Origin: Faecalibacterium prausnitzii
GTDB taxonomy: Bacteria; Bacillota; Clostridia; Oscillospirales; Ruminococcaceae
Assembly (NCBI RefSeq): GCF_003287405.1
Contig: NZ_PRLD01000011.1
Coordinates: 1-64,000, forward strand
Direction: 5' to 3'
DNA length: 64,000 bases
This document shows, piece by piece, positions 60,548-64,000 of the stretch. The translations under genes were made by a program, and so were the position numbers. The number at the start of each line of letters is the position of its first letter. Position 1 is the stretch's first letter. The notes below the pieces were generated by a model that was not told where the DNA came from, did not search any database, and saw nothing but the letters and a program-made list of their open reading frames with translations.

Positions 60548-61669
60548 TCAGACCCGGTTCAGCACCCCGCCGTCCATGCGGTACACCTCGCCGTCGGTCT
60601 TTAAAAAGTCCGTGTCATCGCAGCTGGTCACAAAGGTCTGCTTTTCCTTCATGCAGGTGAGCAGATACTGCTTGCGCCCTTCGTCCAGCTCGCTCAGCAC
60701 ATCATCCAGCAGCAGTACCGGGTGCTCCCCGGTGATCTGCGCCGCTGCTGCGGCTTCCGCCATTTTCAGGCTCAGCACCACGCTGCGCTGCTGTCCCTGA
60801 CTGGCATACACCCGGGCGGGTTGGTCGTCCAGCAGCAGCTCCAGGTCCTCGCGGTGGATGCCGCACAGGCTCTGCCCGGCGCGCAGCTCCTCCTCCTGCC
60901 GCTGGCGCAGCAGTGCGGCAAGCCCGCCCGGTGCAAACTGGGCGGCATAGCGGATGCTCATCCGCTCCGCCCCATGGGAAAGTTCTGCATAGTTGGCACA
61001 GGCGCGGGGAGCAAGCAGTGTCAGATACTCCCGCCGCCGCTGCTGCAAGGCCTCGCCCTGCGCGGCAAGCTCGGTATTGAGCACCTCCAACAGGGTGCGC
61101 TTTTCCGCATAGGGGCGCTCCTGCCCGTTTGCAGAGTGGCGTAGCAGCGCATTTTTTTGCTGTAATACCCGCACATAGCGGCGGTAGCTGGCCAGATACC
61201 CGGGGTACAGCTGGCACAGCGCAGCGTCCAGAAATTTACGCCGCCCTTCCGGAGCCCCCTTGACAAGGCTCAGGTGGCCGGGGTCGAACACCACCGCCGG
61301 AAAGCTGCCCGCCAGTGCTGCCGCCCGCTTGGGCGCTGCGCCGTTTACTGCCGCATAGCGGCCGGGCTTTGCGGCTTCCGGGGTGCCCACGGTCATGCGG
61401 ATATGGGCAGGCTCAGCGGGCTCGCAGCCCTCGGGCCGGTCCCGCTGGGTGTCGGCTTCCAGCACCGCGAATGCTTCTCCCCGGCGCACAAGCTCGGCAT
61501 CCTTGCCGCCCCGGAAGCTTTTGCCGCCGGTCAGCAGCCAGATGGCTTCCAGAAGGTTCGTTTTACCCTGCCCGTTGTTGCCGCAGATGACGGTAAGCTC
61601 CCGGCCGGGCTCCAGCCGTGCCGCACAAATATTGCGATAGTTCTGTACTTCCAGCGAAAGCAGACGCAT
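60548..61669 (-). CDS. recF: DNA replication and repair protein RecF
   Basis: A 373-residue ABC-type ATPase that loads RecA at gaps. Walker A is GNNGQGKTN (about 31-39), signature QGQQRSVVLSLKMAEA, Walker B LLLDDVLSELDE. Its start abuts the yaaA stop. It belongs to the origin cluster. Confidence 0.96.
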   Translation of the reverse strand: MRLLSLEVQNYRNICAARLEPGRELTVICGNNGQGKTNLLEAIWLLTGGKSFRGGKDAELVRRGEAFAVLEADTQRDRPEGCEPAEPAHIRMTVGTPEAAKPGRYAAVNGAAPKRAAALAGSFPAVVFDPGHLSLVKGAPEGRRKFLDAALCQLYPGYLASYRRYVRVLQQKNALLRHSANGQERPYAEKRTLLEVLNTELAAQGEALQQRRREYLTLLAPRACANYAELSHGAERMSIRYAAQFAPGGLAALLRQRQEEELRAGQSLCGIHREDLELLLDDQPARVYASQGQQRSVVLSLKMAEAAAAAQITGEHPVLLLDDVLSELDEGRKQYLLTCMKEKQTFVTSCDDTDFLKTDGEVYRMDGGVLNRV

Positions 61670-61885
61670 TTACTGACCCTGCCCGATCTCTACGCTCTGC
61701 CCGTCCAGCTCGATGATATCCCCGGCGCGGCACTTTTTGCCCCGCATGGTGCACACCTCGCCGTTCACTTTCACAGCACCGCCCTGCACCAGCTCCTTGG
61801 CTTCGCCGCCGGTCTCGCACAGGCCGGCAAATTTGAGCAGGGCATCCAGCTTGATAAACTCGGTATGAATAAGAATCTTCTGCAT
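61670..61885 (-). CDS. yaaA: S4-domain RNA-binding protein YaaA
   Basis: A 71-residue S4-fold protein ([35 protein letters not shown]). In Bacillus the homologue between dnaN and recF takes part in ribosome assembly. Its gene follows dnaN after 12 bp and ends directly at the recF start. Confidence 0.9.
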   Translation of the reverse strand: MQKILIHTEFIKLDALLKFAGLCETGGEAKELVQGGAVKVNGEVCTMRGKKCRAGDIIELDGQSVEIGQGQ

Positions 61886-61897
61886 AAAACGCGCTCC

Positions 61898-63004
61898 TTA
61901 GTCGTTTTTAAACCGTACCGGCAGTACCAGATACAAAAAGTCGTTGCCCTCTACCGGCAGCACCTTCACCGGGCTCAAGGGGCCGCTGATCTCCATGCGC
62001 ACCTGCTCGGTGCGGGCGTTGCGCAGCGCATCCAGCAGATAGCGGTTGTTGAAGCCGATCTCCACCTCATCGCCCTCGCAGGCGGCGCTGAACTCGTCCA
62101 CCACGCGGCCAAGGTTCGTCTGGCAGCGCACCACGACTTTACCCTCTGTAAAGGAGATGCGGAGGGGATTTTTTAAACGCTCTGTAATAATCAGGGAAGC
62201 ACGCTCGATGGTGGAGATGAAGTCCTTGGTGTCGATGGTCACCCGGGTGCGGCTTCCGGCGGGGATGACGTTGCGGTAATTCAGGAACTCGCCCTCGATC
62301 AGGCGGCTCATGATGGTGTAACCGGCGGTGGTGAACACCACATAGCGGCGGTTGGCACTGATGTGCACGTCCTCCTCGTCATCGTTGGCCAGCAGGTGGG
62401 ACACCTCGGTCATGGTCTTGCTGGGCACGATGATGCGGATATCCTTCACGGCGGTGATGGGACGCTCCACGATGGCAAGGCGGTAGCCGTCCAGCGCCAC
62501 CATAGTCAGCTTGTCCAGCTCGATCTCGAACAGCTCGCCGGTGTGGGCGGGTTTTTTCTCGTCCTGACTGACAGCGTACAAGGTGCGTTCGATCATGTCC
62601 CGCAGCACGCCGGTCTTGATGGTCAGGGTCTGCTCCGCGCCGGTGTTGGGCAGATCCGGGAAATCGGTGGCGGGCATGGACTGGATCTCGAACTGTGCCA
62701 CGCCGCTCTGGATGGTGGTCTTGCCGTTATCGGCAGCCACAATGCTGATCTGACCTGCCGGCATCCGGCTGATCATGCTGCTGAGCAGCTTTGCATTCAG
62801 TACGATCTCGCCGGGCTCCTTGATGTTGGCTTCGATGGTGGTCACAATGCCCATTTCCAGATCGTAGCCGGTCAGGGTGAGCTGAAAACCTTCGGCCTTC
62901 AGCAGAATGCCCTCCAGCACCGGGATGGACGAGCGCATGGTGACAGCTTTGGAAACGCCGTCGATGGCTGCACTGAGCAGCGTTTTATCGCAGACGATGT
63001 TCAA
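61898..63004 (-). CDS. dnaN: DNA polymerase III beta subunit (sliding clamp)
   Basis: A 368-residue clamp monomer with three similar clamp domains (about 1-118, 127-245, 247-368). AVTMRSSIPVLEGILL near 20 and the C-terminal LPVRF are family landmarks. It confers processivity on the polymerase. It is second in the origin operon. GGAGA precedes the ATG. Confidence 0.97.
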   Translation of the reverse strand: MNIVCDKTLLSAAIDGVSKAVTMRSSIPVLEGILLKAEGFQLTLTGYDLEMGIVTTIEANIKEPGEIVLNAKLLSSMISRMPAGQISIVAADNGKTTIQSGVAQFEIQSMPATDFPDLPNTGAEQTLTIKTGVLRDMIERTLYAVSQDEKKPAHTGELFEIELDKLTMVALDGYRLAIVERPITAVKDIRIIVPSKTMTEVSHLLANDDEEDVHISANRRYVVFTTAGYTIMSRLIEGEFLNYRNVIPAGSRTRVTIDTKDFISTIERASLIITERLKNPLRISFTEGKVVVRCQTNLGRVVDEFSAACEGDEVEIGFNNRYLLDALRNARTEQVRMEISGPLSPVKVLPVEGNDFLYLVLPVRFKND

Positions 63005-63402
63005 AACAGTATCTCTCCTTTTTTCACACTTCCGGCGGAATATCTGTCCTTTGGGCTGCTGCCGGAAGGCAGTAATATATTGAACTTGTTGTAGTAACCG
63101 TAGTAGGGGGTGGGGAAGATGTTGAAAACCCGGAAATGTCTTGCCGGGATGCGGGGCTTTGGCTTTCCACCGGGTTGTGGAAGGCTCGTGAAGGAAATGT
63201 TGAAAGGTGGGGAACGGTGTTTCTTTCCACAGCCGATGTGAAGAACTGATGTTAAATGTTGAAAACTAAGTGGAAAGTGTGGAAAGCTTCGCCTTTTTGC
63301 CACAAGATATAGGCGTATTTTCCCCTTTTTGTTCCGGTTTCTCCCCATATTTTGGGGTCACACCCTGAAATGAGTATGACTTTTGTCCAGTTTTCCCCCG
63401 GT
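63005..63402. other. dnaA-dnaN intergenic region with DnaA-box-like sites
   Basis: No gene. TTTCCAC-type words occur at 63164 and 63224 and, inverted, at about 63175, 63269 and 63278. Three direct ATGTTGAAA words lie at about 63119, 63198 and 63256. Gram-positive origins usually have DnaA boxes both before dnaA and in this gap. The left half is AT-rich near 63071-63080 (AATATATTG). Confidence 0.55.
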
Positions 63403-64000
63403 TTAAGCCTTCACGTTCTTGATGATATCGCTCACGGTCTCCCGCAGATGCTGGTCGTTCTTCATGTCCCGCTCCATGGTCTTGAGGGAGTAGACGATGG
63501 TGGAGTGGTCGCGGCCGGAGAATTCCCGCCCGATCTCCTCCATGCTCATGCCGGTGACTTCCCGCAGGATATAGATGGCAACGCGCCGGGCGGAAGCCAC
63601 GTTGGCGTTGCGCTTGGTGCCCCGGATGTCGGCAGGGGACACGTTGAAGGTGCGGGATACCTCGCCGATGATCTTTTCGATGGTCACCGGCACCGGCTGG
63701 GTCTCGTTGAGGATATCCTTGATGGCGTTCTGTGCCACGCTGATCACCGGCTGGATGCCCTCCAGCATATAATAGGCGTTCAGCTTTTTCACTGCGCCCT
63801 CCAGCTGGCGGATGTTGTTTTTCAGGTGGTTGGCAATGAACTCTGCCACGTCCTCGGGCAGGTCCAGATGCAGCAGCTCTGCCTTGCGCTTCACGATGGC
63901 AACGCGGGTCTCAAAATCCGGCGGCTGCACATCGGCGGTCAGACCCCACTCAAAGCGGGTGCGCAGACGCTCCTCCAGGCTCTTGATCTCCTTGGCGGGG
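63403..64000 (-). CDS. dnaA: Chromosomal replication initiator DnaA (C-terminal part)
   Basis: The gene runs off the right edge; about 199 C-terminal residues are visible. The AAA+ domain end has EERLRTRFEWGL and DFETRVAIV. The DNA-binding domain IV carries the signature MSMEEIGREFSGRDHSTIVYS, which recognises DnaA boxes. It marks the edge of the origin region. Confidence 0.96.
   Translation of the reverse strand, partial: PAKEIKSLEERLRTRFEWGLTADVQPPDFETRVAIVKRKAELLHLDLPEDVAEFIANHLKNNIRQLEGAVKKLNAYYMLEGIQPVISVAQNAIKDILNETQPVPVTIEKIIGEVSRTFNVSPADIRGTKRNANVASARRVAIYILREVTGMSMEEIGREFSGRDHSTIVYSLKTMERDMKNDQHLRETVSDIIKNVKA

Overview
The window looks like part of a Gram-positive, anaerobic clostridial chromosome of moderately high G+C. 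It is most consistent with Faecalibacterium or a close relative in the Oscillospiraceae. This is inferred from gene content: a pyruvate:ferredoxin oxidoreductase with a small 2[4Fe-4S] ferredoxin, a FeoA-FeoB fusion, the origin-proximal order dnaA-dnaN-yaaA-recF-remB-gyrB-gyrA, and many copies of roughly 140-bp palindromic intergenic repeats. No rRNA is present; there is one tRNA-Arg.

Positions 1-18070 are two integrative elements stacked in one tRNA-Arg(ACG) gene. The left one (element A) shows only its excisionase and integrase (16-1730). The right one (element B, about 16.1 kb, bounded by perfect 88-bp direct repeats at 1841-1928 and 17983-18070) is complete. It carries a MobV relaxase, a pMV158-type oriT candidate, an excisionase and integrase, a CoiA-like protein, an XRE regulator, and a five-gene leftward operon for a synthase-dependent exopolysaccharide. 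That operon encodes a TviB-type nucleotide-sugar 6-dehydrogenase, a membrane protein with three degenerate deacetylase-like repeats plus an SGNH esterase domain, a processive GT2 synthase with an N-terminal c-di-GMP-binding PilZ domain, a degenerate NodB-like protein with a C-terminal beta-sandwich, and a GH18-like lipoprotein. The element therefore looks like a mobilizable unit that moves a c-di-GMP-responsive capsule or matrix pathway.

Positions 18100-54700 are host housekeeping genes: L-serine dehydratase, trigger factor, a TauE/SafE exporter with its MarR regulator, FeoAB, galE and galM, a large RND pump, RicT, ferredoxin, a tRNA methyltransferase-rsmI-phosphodiesterase-birA run, a D,D-carboxypeptidase, a gamma-carbonic anhydrase-like protein, holB, a rhomboid-like protein, mgtE, a three-gene DUF4160 cassette, PFOR, a nudF-rluA-gntR run, and mntP behind a yybP-ykoY manganese riboswitch. 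Intergenic regions are dense with structure. There are two small-RNA paralogues with covarying terminators and anti-Shine-Dalgarno loops, unassigned structured leaders, a cluster of DnaA-box-like 9-mers at 43160-43494, and two modular repeat families, one with hypervariable but self-complementary stems around a fixed TGCG loop.

Positions 55144-64000 are the origin-side block gyrA-gyrB-remB-recF-yaaA-dnaN-dnaA, all on the minus strand. dnaA runs off the right edge.
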